Of a stretch of 20,000 bases of DNA, positions 1 through 12,040 are shown piece by piece. The notes under the pieces are model-generated. The model did not search any database. It worked only from the letters and a program-made list of their open reading frames with translations, and was not told the DNA's origin. The stretch's first letter is position 1. Each line of letters starts with the position of its first letter. Made by a program: the position numbers and the translations under genes. The stretch is from Guillardia theta CCMP2712 (Eukaryota > Cryptophyceae > Pyrenomonadales > Geminigeraceae), in contig NW_005434576.1 in the NCBI RefSeq assembly GCF_000315625.1, forward strand, positions 180,863 through 200,862. Direction: 5' to 3'.

Positions 1-2617
<2,617 letters not shown>

Positions 2618-2716
2618 GGGAGTACAGCAGAGGAGGAAGGGATAGAGGAGGAGGAGGAGGAGGAGGAGGAGAGGGAGGAGGAGCCTACTGATAAAAAAAT
2701 CGTCTAGATTACAATG
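2618..2716. other. convergent intergenic gap
   Basis: Only 99 bp separate the stop of the plus-strand triphosphatase gene (2615-2617) from the stop of the minus-strand LysM gene (2717-2719). The gap holds another GGA run (about 2648-2678) and an A-rich stretch with GATAAAAAAA near 2690. That stretch is the only polyadenylation-like sequence seen here. No gene is visible. Confidence 0.7.
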
Positions 2717-3124
2717 TTATGAGCATGGGATTACACAGACTTCTTGTCCTGCTGGCAGTGAGAAGTTGGAGGTGTCGAGGTCCGGGTTGAGCTGCAGCAG
2801 GCTGACGAGATTCGTGTCTGCGATGATGCAGATCAGGGGAGGAGAGGGGGAGAGAGAGGGGGAGAGGGGAGGAGAAGAGGAGGGAGAGGAGAACAGAGCA
2901 GAGGGGAGACGGGAGAGGGGCTGGGAGGAGAGGGCAATGGCAAGGGAGGACAGGAAAGGGGGAGGGAGGGGGACGGGAAGAGCGGGGAGGAGGATTGGGA
3001 GTGAAGGGAGTGCGCGAAAAAACGGGCAGAGGTGGGGCGGGCGATGAGAAAGAGAGCAGAAGAGGAGGGGAGGGGGGGACGGAAGGAGGGTGACGAAGAC
3101 AAGAGGGAGGAGGAGGAGGACGGC

Positions 3125-3162
<38 letters not shown>

Positions 3163-4565
3163 AGAGATTACGGAAGCGGGAGGACACGTCAAGCAAGGTT
3201 TCTCCCTTCTTGGTCCGGTAGATCATTCCCACGTTGAGGACAGTCGAGTTGCCGTCAGTCGCAACAAAGAAGGGATCTTCGATGGTCTGAGAGCAGGCGG
3301 GTGAGAGAGGAGGAGACGAGTGAGAGAAGTTAGAGGAGGAGGAGTGAAGTCAGAGGAGGAGGAAGAGGTAGGCGCAAGGGGGATGGGAAGGGTGAGAAGA
3401 AGTGAAGGGAGATGAAGGGGAGGAATTGGAGCAAGACGAGGAGGGTAGAAAGAGGATGGAGGAGGAGGATTGAGGAGGAACGAGAGAGGTCGGCGGGTGG
3501 GGGGATGGTGGGGAGGGAAACAGACAGACTGAGAGAGACTGAGAGAGGAAGAGGAGGAGGAGGAGGAGGAGGAGGAGGAGAGCATTGAAAAGTTCCTACC
3601 GGCGTTCGCGGGTCTCCATCCTCGTTGCCGTTCACCGCCCACAGGCGAAGCCAATTCATGCCGGGAAGAAAGAAGCGCATCTGATGAGATGAGTGAGATG
3701 AGGAGGGGAGCAGGAGGGGAGCAGGAGAGGAGCAGGAGGAAGGTACGGAGAGAAGGGAGGAGGAGGAGGAGGAAAGAAAGACTGAGAGCAGAGGAGGGAG
3801 GAGGAGGGAGAAGGGGAAAGAGGAAGTGGGAGGGACGATGGGGGAAGAGGAGGAGCGGAAGGGGTGGAGGAAGCAGCGTGACGGAGACCTGAGACAGGAG
3901 AGTCTCCCCTGTAGCAATGCAGTACTTGCAGCGCTGAACGTGAATAACGAGGCATCGTTCTCCTCCTCCTCCTCCTCCTGCGTAGATCGTCTGAGGGTCC
4001 CCAAAGGCTCCTCCACCGAATCCTCGTGCTCTGAGGACCATACACATCCTCGTCACCGAGCCCTCGGTCCCTATAGGAGGGCTCCACTGAAGGACAGTCT
4101 GGGTAGCAGTGCTGAGGAGGGAGGAGGAGGAGAGCAGAGTCATGCCGTCCAGGAGGGGAGTGGAGGAGCTGGGGAGGATCTCGACGAGGTAGTGATCGGA
4201 GGAAGCGAAGAAGTAGTAGCGCTCCTGGCAGCCGACATGCGCCGCCACGACTGTGCCCTGGGAGGAAGCGATCGTTTCGTTGGACCAGGAGACGATCGCT
4301 GGTTGGACTTCGACCTTGACACAGTGCGGGAGGCCGTAGAAGCCGCGGGAAGTCGCGAGGCGGCTCGGGGAGGAGAGGAGGTGAGGGAACGTTTGGAGGC
4401 AGATGGAGGAAGAGTCCTTGGCGAGGAAGCAGAACCTGAGAAAGGGGGTCAAAGGATGATGGGAGTGCAGGGAGGGAGGGAGGGAAGGAGGGAGGGAGGG
4501 AGGGAGGGAGGGGGAGCAGCAGCAGCAGCAGGACGGCAAAGAAAGAATTTTAGTAGCAGTAGGAT

Positions 4566-4622
<57 letters not shown>

Positions 4623-7600
4623 CAGTGGTACCTGTACACCCTTCCGTCCTCTCCTCCCATGGGCGTCCACCTCAGCTGCCTGACCGCCTCCACACACGAC
4701 CCGGGACCCCCCGAGACGTTCTGACCCGAGGGGGTGGTTATGCTAACACAGGAGCTGGGGGTGAGCTGGGAGGCAGTTGGAAGGCCGGGATCCTCTAGAG
4801 TGACAATCTCGACGTCGTCTCCAGAGTTTGGATCCCTTGCTCGCATGCTGAACGCGACCTGCCTTCCTACGTAGGCTGAGAAGAGGCTGGTGCCGTTGCC
4901 CATCATGTTCAGATCTTGAGCAGGGAAGGGAGAGTCGAGGAGGTTGGAAGAGTGGCGGAGGAAGACGGGGGGGCCTTGGAAGTTGATGGAGTGACAGCGG
5001 AGGGAAGTGTTGTTGAGGCCCCTGCCTCGGTAGACTGCCTGTGAGGAGCGAGTGAGGTGAGGAGGAGGAGGAGGAGGAGGAGGAGGAGGAGGAGGAGGAG
5101 GACGAGGAGGAGAGTGACAAGGGGGGGAGGAGAGGAAGTGTGGAAGTGAGATGAGCAGGAAGGAAGGTTCGAGTGACAAAAAAGGAAGAGGAGAATAGAG
5201 GGAGAATGAAGAAAACGTGAAAGGCATCGGGGGGAGCGGAGGGGAAAGGAAGGAAAGGGAGGGAGGAGGGAGAGGGAGAGTAGAGGGGAGGGAGGGAGAG
5301 AGGGGGGAGGAGGTAGGACGGGTGGTAGGGCAGTTGAACTTGTCTCGTTGACCTGGTTGTCTGTGGCGAGCAGGCAAGCGACGCGAGGAGAGATGAACTG
5401 ACTGTAGAAATATTCGCCAGGAAGTCCTTCAGACACCTGAAACGAGGAAGAGAAAGAAGAGAAGGTGAAGGAGAAGGAGAAGGAGAGGGAGAGGGAGAAG
5501 ACGCAAAGCAGAAAGTTACAGGATTATGTTGACAGAAAAAAGAAAACATGGAGGACAGGACGAGAAGAGAGGAGAAAGAGGAGGAGAGAGGTAGACCAGA
5601 GGAAGTGTAGGGAGGAGGAGGAGGAGGATCATGATATTGATGAAGAGGACAAGGAGGACGAGGACGAGGACGAGGGTACAACAAAACATCTCACCTGCGA
5701 GTACGTCTCGGTAACAACAGGCGACTCTCCTCCTCCTCTCCTCCCATACTTTACGCTCACGTTCAGATAGACAAGGGCCGTCCTACAGGTCTCATCGTAG
5801 ACGTGCAGGAGGCTGGACGGGCGCCGATCGCAGGAGGAGGAGGGGTGGTGAGTGTAGAGGGAGATGGAGTGGACAGAGTCGTCGAGGAAGTAGACGTTGG
5901 AACGGTTCGTGTCGTTGAGCACCTGCAGCTCCACTGTCTCCCCTCGATCGTCGTCGAAGGCCTCAAATTGGAACTCTGCTGCAGCGGCTGCTCCGTACTG
6001 GGATGTGTTAGAGAGCAGGAAAGAGAAGGAAGGGAAAGGGAAAGGGAAAGGGAAAGGGAAAGGAAGAGAAGAAGGAGATAGAAGGGACAGGGAAGGATCG
6101 AGAGGAGGGAGAGGGAGGGAGACAACGGAGGGAGACAACGGAGGAGGAAGGAAGAGGAGTGATGGAGGGGATAGAGAAGAGCGATTGGTAAGGGGAAGAC
6201 AGGGTCAGAAGACTGGTGTGATGCAGAAAAGGAGAGCGCGAATAGATCAACTGGAGGAAGAAGCAACGCGAAGGAGAGAGGGAGGGCTAGGAGCAGCAGC
6301 TAGTTGAGGAGGACCAACCAGGGACGAGTTCCCGTCATCGTTCCCGAGGGAGGACGAGGACAGCAGGACTGTCTTCTCCTCTTTCCAACAGGCTTGAAGC
6401 TCCGTGCACGTCGATCGCAACGTCGAGACATCGGGGACTCCCTGCAGCACGTTGTCGAGGGTCTGAAAAGTCTTGAAGAAGCATCCTGAAGCATCCTCTG
6501 ACAATCTCGTCAGTCCACTCCGGCCCCTGCTCCTGCCCCTGCTCCTGCCCCTGCTCCTGCCCCTGCTCCTGTTCCCCTACTGACTGCGCTCCTTTCTCAA
6601 CCACTGTCGTACACACAGCCTCTACCCATCTTCAAGCTGCCCTCCTCCCTACATCCTTCTTCCCCCTCTCCTCCTTCTCCTTCCCTCATTCTTCTTCGGC
6701 CTCTCTCTCTCCTTCTTCTCTTCCTTCATTTCCTCCTTCTTCTGTCCATTCTCTCCTTCCTGCCTCTCCTCTTGCCTCCCCCCCTCCTCCCCATCACCTG
6801 GGATGGTGAACCGAGGGAAGTGACCGACTATCTCCACCACCACACAGTGAGGGAGGCTGTAGCAGCTCGATCGGCAGGTCGAGCAGCGGGCCTGGAAGCA
6901 CAACGAGAGTTTCCTCCCGATGTCAAACTCTGACGGCCCGGCCATGGATGTCCGCTGCCCGAACACTGACACGGTCAGGGCCTTCACCCCTGCCGCCACC
7001 GTCGACTCGTTGAAGGAGTGACACTTGAGGTCGAAGGAGGAGCCTGTTGTCTTGCGAAAACAACCTTGAACGGACGCGTGCTCCAGGTCGTACTCGATGT
7101 TGCCGTCCGTGTTGATCTTCTGGTCACATCGGCTGGTAGCGACGGTCGAGCTCCACAGGCAGGGGAAGGAGGTATCGCTTACGGTGAACGGGACGGCCGT
7201 GACGACGAAGGAGCAAGGCTCGTTTGCTACACAGGTCACCTTCTTGACAGGAGGAGAGAGGCGGGAGTTGTTGTAGCTCACAAACACTGGAGCCAGCACT
7301 TTGGTGCTGGTGGCGGTTGAGACTGAGATCCCCTGACTGTCGAGCGTGTAGGGGACGATGGAGGGACAGAGAGAGATCATGAACTCGATGGGCACAGAGA
7401 CGTTGAAGGGATCCGACACCAAAAATCTCACCGGATAGAAAACCATCATGTTCGGAGTCCTGACGTTAGTTGTCACCAACATCACCCCCCTGACCTCCAC
7501 GTTGATGCCTCCCCCGTCACCGTCGTCCCGCGAAGAGAGCTTCCACTCTGACAGGGTATCGCTAGCCGTCAAGGTCGTTGTTGAGTCGCGCAAGGCGTCC

Positions 7601-8646
7601 GAGTGAAGGGTAAGGATGTAATCAGCGTTCCAGCCAGGTGGATAGCTTGTGGCCGTACAGGCCGGGCAGGACCCTGTCCCACGGGTGCCCGTGGGACAGG
7701 GGGGGCAGCCTTTCATGTCCCATTTCATCTGGACATTGTTGCACGGGCTGGTGGAAGAGCAAGTCAGAGGCCTTCCTCTGCCATCGACATCGACAGCAGG
7801 GACTTCAATCGTGGTTGTCGAATTTTGGTTGACGAGGATCGGGATCGTGACGATGGGGAGCATGGTAATAGCAGGAGAGTGATGATTCGTGACCGGATAC
7901 AACTGATACGTCTTCTCGAAGGTTTGCTCCCAGGGATTCAAGCATCCTCCAGTCGACGGCAGGGTACCGGTGGGGGAACAAGAAGAGCAGGTGCTGTTGG
8001 GCGAAGAGCAGAAGTCAGCAAAAATGACGAGAGAGCTGAGGTAGATGTCTGAAGCTGCGAAGTTGTCAAGACAAAATTTACAAGTGAGTTCACTGGAGCC
8101 AAGGTCGGGAGCCAAACACGCGTAATCCATATAGTAACCGGTCTGCGTGCATTGAGCATACCGCTTCAAACCATTGCCCTCAAACGACACGGTAGAGTTC
8201 CAGGAAGCGCCAGAATGTTGGACGACCTTCTGATAGATCGTGTAGACGAGGACAGCGTTGCCGTACGACCTGACCGACAGGATTTTGAACTGCATGTTTT
8301 CACATTTCTTCGGCTGAGTTCCGTCCATCCAACAGAACTGTGCTGCTTGATTCGTCTGCGCCAGGCTTCCAGGGCTAGGAGTGGAGGAGAACGCTGATAC
8401 GTTGAAGACGGCTTCTACAGTGTGCAACAGCCGTCTATGGTTGTATGTCGAGCATCCCCCACTCGGTCCCAACTGGATGTCCATGCATGAAGGTGGCACG
8501 AGCTCTTGCGGAGTAGCCCCCACCCTCTCCCAGCGCATCGTCGCTGACAACATCCTTCCACGAGCCGCATGGCAAGCGAGCAAGAGGAGGAGAGCGCGGG
8601 CAAGAGCAGACGCTCTCTCCATCCTCCTCTCGACGCGTCTCACCAT
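2717..8646 (-). CDS. secreted Cys-rich Ig/cadherin-like repeat protein with two C-terminal LysM modules
   Basis: Exons on the minus strand are 8646-6798, 6497-6319 (least certain), 5997-5695, 5436-5353, 5038-4632, 4435-3889, 3680-3600, 3286-3172 and 2817-2717 (TAA). All are GT-AG and phases agree, giving about 1221 aa. Residues 1-30 form a signal peptide (basic start, then ALARALLLLLACHAARG). Residues 31-616 are Cys-rich with several N-glycosylation sequons. Residues about 677-1105 hold repeated units ending L-x-W-x-P...G...CF-x-A-x-D...LPHCVKVEV, the pattern of Ig/cadherin-like domains. LysM 1 (about 1111-1160) has CIATGETLLS then NWLRLWAVN. LysM 2 (about 1172-1219) has YRTKKGETLLDVSSRF then LLQLNPDL and LPAGQEVCVIP. 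LysM modules bind GlcNAc polymers; the ligand here is unknown. No membrane anchor is seen, so it is likely extracellular. The start could also be ATG 8622. An acceptor-like TTTTTTGTTTTCAG at about 8673 suggests a 5'UTR intron. Confidence 0.8.
3125..3162. repeat. (GGAGCA)n repeat in the last intron of the LysM gene
   Basis: About six GGAGCA units lie in the minus-strand intron 3171-2818, next to its donor end. The rest of that intron (2830-3120) is a purine-rich GGGAGA-type tract on the plus strand. It is the same unit as the array at 2353-2472 in the neighbouring convergent gene. Confidence 0.85.
3549..3582. repeat. (GGA)n microsatellite in a LysM-gene intron
   Basis: The GGA run lies inside the minus-strand intron 3599-3287, which separates the two halves of LysM 1 (exon ending DGDPRTP and exon starting TIEDPFF). 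The remainder of the intron is purine-rich on the plus strand. Confidence 0.85.
4470..4621. repeat. (GGGA)n and (AGC)n microsatellites in a LysM-gene intron
   Basis: Two arrays lie in the minus-strand intron 4631-4436: GGGA units at about 4470-4512 and 18 pure AGC units at 4567-4620. The AGC array ends only about 10 nt from the 5' splice site at 4631, so array length changes could affect donor use. The intron interrupts the repeat-unit signature between VYR and FCFLAKD, and joining the exons restores it. Confidence 0.9.
5058..5108. repeat. (GGA)n microsatellite in a LysM-gene intron
   Basis: A GGA array lies in the minus-strand intron 5352-5039, close to its acceptor (CCTCACAG on the minus strand). 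Here the repeat itself supplies the pyrimidine tract of the sense strand. Confidence 0.85.
6030..6063. repeat. (GGGAAA)n repeat in a LysM-gene intron
   Basis: About five GGGAAA units lie in the minus-strand intron between exon 6497-6319 and exon 5997-5695, near the acceptor (ACACATCCCAG on the minus strand). Confidence 0.8.
6524..6571. repeat. 12-bp tandem repeat (CCCCTGCTCCTG), about 4 units
   Basis: A perfect 12-mer array lies directly before the acceptor of LysM-gene exon 2 (minus-strand intron 6797-6498). In one sense frame it reads as repeated Glu-Gln-Gly-Gln and joins an open frame downstream, so I cannot exclude that part of it is exonic. Confidence 0.85.
7672..7701. repeat. perfect 14-bp inverted repeat inside the first LysM-gene exon
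   Basis: CCCTGTCCCACGGG (7672-7685) is followed by TG and then its exact reverse complement (7688-7701). It is GC-rich and would form a strong hairpin in DNA or mRNA. It encodes part of the CPPCPTGTRGTGSCPAC segment of the Cys-rich region. Confidence 0.9.
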
Positions 8647-9580
8647 CGCCGAGCCCTCGCCATCTACAACGTCTGAAAACAAAAAAGTCAAAACTGTGAG
8701 AGCTCACCACGCATTCCGAGTCCGCCTCAGGTGTGAATCATTCAGCCCGGCCCGCCGGCTGTGAGGACTGACTGACCAGGGCGGGCCGTCGCCGGGGCTC
8801 TGAGCCCCGTCGGACCGGCGGCGATGAACCGGGGGGAGAGCCATTGCGCAGCAACGGGGAGCGGCGCGGGCGGCCGGGCAGCGCAAGACTCGCTCAGTCG
8901 GACACGAACTTTGCCATCTCGGAGGGTCTCGGAGGCATCCTGCCAGGCTGACGCGGCCGGGACGCGGCCGGGCATGGCCCGGCCGCCGCCATCAGCCGCC
9001 CGGCGGCTGACTCGCGCCCGGCCGGGCCCCCCGGGCGGCTGTCGGATCGCACTGCCGGGGCCGCCGTTGGTACAACCGTTATGAGACTTTGCTGGATGGT
9101 AACGGACAGGTGAAGTGCTCAGAGTTGTGGCTATGAGAGGCGATTCTTTTTTCCGATGCCACGTATCAGCCCTAAGGGCTGACATCGAAAAGATCACTTT
9201 TCATCAGATGAAAAGAATCGACGGTTCGAGTTGGGCCGCATCTCGGACCCCCACCCCTCTCATACGTTAGCCCAATAATAACCCCGCCACCCCCACCACC
9301 CCCACCCTGACCACCCACCCTTTAAGGAAGTCACGGAGCTCCCCAACTAATAAATCTAGTGAGTCCCGCATCCCCCGCAATCCTTCCATCCCCGTTCGTG
9401 GCGAAGACGACAAGATGATGGTAGGCGAGGGTGCTGAGGACGAGACAGAGTGGGGGAGCGAAGATATGAGCAGTGCAGGAGGTGTTGATAGCATGCAGAC
9501 TATCAACAATCTTTCCGTCTCCATGGTTTTGAGAACAGCCCTTTTTCACCAATGACAGTACGCTGAGAGATAGATAGAGC
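8647..9580. other. non-coding stretch with a GC-rich island upstream of the LysM gene
   Basis: No convincing gene. Positions 8673-8708 may be the end of a 5'UTR intron of the minus-strand gene. Positions 8740-9070 are very GC-rich (GGCCGGGC-type words) and could be a promoter region. Positions 9141-9220 fold strongly (listed separately). Positions 9282-9320 carry six C-runs. An open stretch at 9323-9555 reads through RGEDDKMMVGEGAEDETEW on the plus strand and stops at 9553. It may be a decayed exon but has no family resemblance I recognise. Confidence 0.5.
9141..9220. other. cluster of nested and overlapping inverted repeats
   Basis: Perfect pairings are seen between 9141-9150 (CGATTCTTTT) and 9211-9220, between 9166-9173 (TCAGCCCT) and 9175-9182, and between 9197-9204 (CTTTTCAT) and 9208-9215. 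A further CGATG/CATCG pair (9154-9158 with 9183-9187) encloses the second hairpin. The first and third pairings share 9211-9215, so they exclude each other. It may be a structured RNA or a mobile-element end; no function is assigned. Confidence 0.6.
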
Positions 9581-10228
9581 ATGTTATCATCAGAAACTTA
9601 CCGAACAAGAAGAAATTTCTTCAATCAACTGACACATCCTCTTCATGGACAGATGTTCTGGTCAGGCGATACCTCTGACCTCCCCCAAAACTCTACTCTC
9701 TGCCCCACCGACCCCCATCAACAGGAATATCAATGCTTTCCTCACCTTGACGACCCCATCCCTCCCCTTCCCGACTACCGCCCGTCCTCCCCGCTCTTCT
9801 CCCTCCCTATCCCTCCCCTCGACTCCCTCCCCGACCAGCTCGTCTACCTCCCCCCGGACCCGCACGAGCCGCTGGCGGACTCTGAGCTCTACAGCTTCCT
9901 CGAACAGGATAGAGAGGGAGCAGGGTATGACTTGCTTGGCGATGTGCCACCTAGCACCCTGTCTGGCTCCTCCGCGTTGCCGATCGCCAACCCCGTGGCG
10001 GTACTTGAGACTGTGATGCCGGAGCCGAGAAGGAAGCGGGGGCGAGGGATGATCAAGCTGGGGGCGGGCTGGACGGTGATCCAGGGGGGCAGGATCAAGC
10101 GGCATCTGCCAACGGGAGAGGAAATCAGAGAAGCTGCAAGCAATGGAGGAGAGGTCGAAGAGGAAGGGAAGACTCCTTGTCAGGGTTTGAGGGGAGGGCT
10201 GGTGCAGCCGGGGTCAGCACGGCAATAG
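9581..10228 (+). CDS. unrecognised repeated-family protein, copy 1 (5' end uncertain)
   Basis: I do not recognise this family. The frame is open from ATG 9581 to TAG 10226-10228. Alignment with copy 4 suggests that the homologous exon starts at 9653, just after ...GGACAG. In that case 9581-9652 may be intron or unrelated sequence, and no exon 1 like that of copies 3 and 4 was found. The middle is Pro/Asp/Leu-rich (LFSLPIPPLDSLPDQLVYLP, then PDPHEPLADSELYSFL). The C-terminal part holds PRRKRGRGMIKLGAGW and TVIQGGRIKRHL, shared almost exactly with the other copies. The basic PRRKRGRG resembles an NLS or AT-hook, and the acidic-hydrophobic N-terminal part resembles an activation region; both are inference. 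The tail after RIKRHL differs from copies 3 and 4. Confidence 0.5.
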   Translation: MLSSETYRTRRNFFNQLTHPLHGQMFWSGDTSDLPQNSTLCPTDPHQQEYQCFPHLDDPIPPLPDYRPSSPLFSLPIPPLDSLPDQLVYLPPDPHEPLADSELYSFLEQDREGAGYDLLGDVPPSTLSGSSALPIANPVAVLETVMPEPRRKRGRGMIKLGAGWTVIQGGRIKRHLPTGEEIREAASNGGEVEEEGKTPCQGLRGGLVQPGSARQ

Positions 10229-11480
10229 GACTCGGCGTACTGCTGATCATAGCTCAGGCATGCAGTGGACGGCACGGTGAAGGTGGCAGGTATGTTGCGG
10301 GAAGCCATACCGACAAGGGCGATGACCGAACGATCGATAGCCAACGCACTGAGGATCACTTCAGGAGGCCGCTAGATGCTGCTGAGGCATAGAGGTTGCT
10401 ATATGCTAAGGTGAATACATATAAAGATGAAAGCATGCCTCTTTTGAGCGATGTAATAATGTTCACTGGTGATGAGGAACGGAGCTCGAGCCTCGCTAGC
10501 ATGTCAGCGTGCTAGCCGCAAGGAGTGGGCGTGGCAAGGACCTAGAGCCTAAAGGACAAGGCAGGCGGGGAGCATCGAAGAACTGAGACTGGCCGGCTAG
10601 AGCCTGATAGTCGGACAAGGCCTCACTCTTGGATTCAGTTTGACCTGCACTTTGACCTGCAATTTCAGACTTCAGGCTTGTAGTTTCGGTCCTGCGGTTT
10701 GACCTGCACCGTTTGACCTGCCGCCGTGACCATTTGACCTGCGGTTTGACCTGCCGCAGTGCGGTTTGACCTGCGGTTTGACCTGCGGTTTGACCATGGC
10801 AACATTTTAACTTGAAGGCCCGTATTTTTGATAGCATATCAACGGTCAAATTGAACAAGTTGGCGAGATAAAAAAAAAGACGGTCCTCGGCATCCGCCGT
10901 TCACCCCCCACTCCTCTGCGACTTCTTCAGCAGTACCCTTCATTGTTGTGACCTATTTTCTTCCCACCCCACCCCCTCGCTGTTGCCGTGTAAACGGAAG
11001 TTCAGTGTCACGAGTCACCGGCGAGGCTGCCGCGTAGCCTTAGGAAGGGTCAACGACCACCCACCCCCACCCCCACAAGGTGACCCCACACACCAACAAA
11101 AATCATTGAATTCCAAAAATTCGATTTCAATAAAAGTCCGCACATCCCCACTTTATTATTGACTCCGACTACCCCCTGATCTTCCCTCAGAGTACCCTTT
11201 TCGCCACTGGGTGACCGCCGGCCCTCGTATCTGGCTAGTACCAGATACCGATTTTGCCCCCCACCCAGGGCCGTGACTCCCAAGGGAGACCGCCGGCCCC
11301 CGACTGAGAACTGCCATTTTTGGCGGCTTGCACGAAAAGACTCGATTTGCAAAATGAGGCAGCCAAGGGGTGGGGGTAGTCTCGGTGTCGCTTCCCCATC
11401 AAACTTATCAGCGTCTTTCCGTCAGCAGTATCAAAGGATTTTTTTGAGTATCTAGCAAATTATCCCTACCCCCACCCCCA
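10229..11480. other. non-coding stretch after copy 1
   Basis: No gene is supported. It contains the TTTGACCTGC minisatellite (10639-10795), an A-rich stretch at about 10869 (GATAAAAAAAA) and C-rich stretches at 11050-11090, 11255-11300 and 11460-11482. The pieces GGTGACCGCCGGCCC (about 11210) and GGGAGACCGCCGGCCCC (about 11284) are an imperfect direct repeat. Confidence 0.5.
10639..10795. repeat. TTTGACCTGC minisatellite
   Basis: At least eight copies of TTTGACCTGC occur (starting near 10639, 10651, 10698, 10712, 10733, 10745, 10765 and 10777), with a partial copy at 10789. At the right end the unit settles to 12 bp with GCGG or CGG between cores. Its complement, AGGTCAAA, resembles nuclear-receptor-type half-sites, and TTTGACC resembles a W-box. 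Whether any protein binds it is unknown. Confidence 0.85.
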
Positions 11481-11489
11481 CCTCGGATT

Positions 11490-11725
11490 GACTTCACCCC
11501 CACTCTACCAACCTGGCTATAATCTCGCTTTCGCAGTGAGCCCAAGTCCCGCGATGATCGGATCCTCCATGTTCGATCCCCTTGAAGGCGACTACGAACA
11601 GACGGTGAGGGAGGGAGAGGACCAGGCAGAGAGAAGAGGACCAGGCATAGAGAAGGAAAGGACAAGGAGCGAGAGAAAGTGGAGGGAGAGGGAGAGATTC
11701 CAGAGAAGAGGAGACATTTGATGGG
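11490..11725 (+). other. possible exon remnant before family copy 2
   Basis: A short open stretch contains two ATGs (11553 and 11568) and reads MIGSSMFDPLEGDYEQT up to a possible donor GTGAGG at about 11604. A purine-rich AGGAGA tract follows. It lies where exon 1 of copy 2 would be expected but is not clearly similar to exon 1 of copies 3 and 4. Weak support only. Confidence 0.2.
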
Positions 11726-11849
11726 AGACAAAGAAAGTGTAAGGGTTGCAGGGACTGTAGAGAGGTCCATTGAGCAAGCGAAGTGAAAGGAAGAGAAACA
11801 TCACAGACGCTGGTAGATAACGATCCTCTCGAGTTCGAGTCACCTCCTA

Positions 11850-12040
11850 TGCCTTCCCTCCCCTTCCCTCCCCTTCCCCCCCGACCAGCTCGTGGATGAT
11901 CAAGCTAGGTGCGAGATGGACGGTGATTCAGGGGGGCAGGATCAAGTGGCATGTGCGGATGGAAAAGGAGAGCATAGCAATGTACAAGCAACAAGTGGAG
12001 GTGAAGGAATATGACTATGTACTCATGTCAAACCACTAGG
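11850..12040 (+). pseudogene. repeated-family copy 2, internally deleted remnant
   Basis: CGACCAGCTCGTGG (the DQLV region of the family) is joined directly to the conserved C-terminal segment starting at ATG 11896: MIKLGARWTVIQGGRIKWH. The whole middle part and the RRKRGRG basic stretch are missing. Two conserved positions have changed (G to R, R to W). The frame then runs to TAG at 12038-12040 through unrelated residues. It is best read as a decayed, internally deleted copy. Confidence 0.7.

Noticed and set aside
9128-9233. tRNA- or SINE-like A box and B box (GGTTCGAGTT at about 9223)
   Set aside because: The B box is imperfect, no cloverleaf can be drawn, the boxes are about 95 nt apart, and a T6 run between them would stop Pol III.
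10496-10858. 120-codon minus-strand frame with GQTAGQTAGQT repeats
   Set aside because: It is the translation of the TTTGACCTGC minisatellite; the nominal start is TTG, and there is no splice context or recognisable domain.
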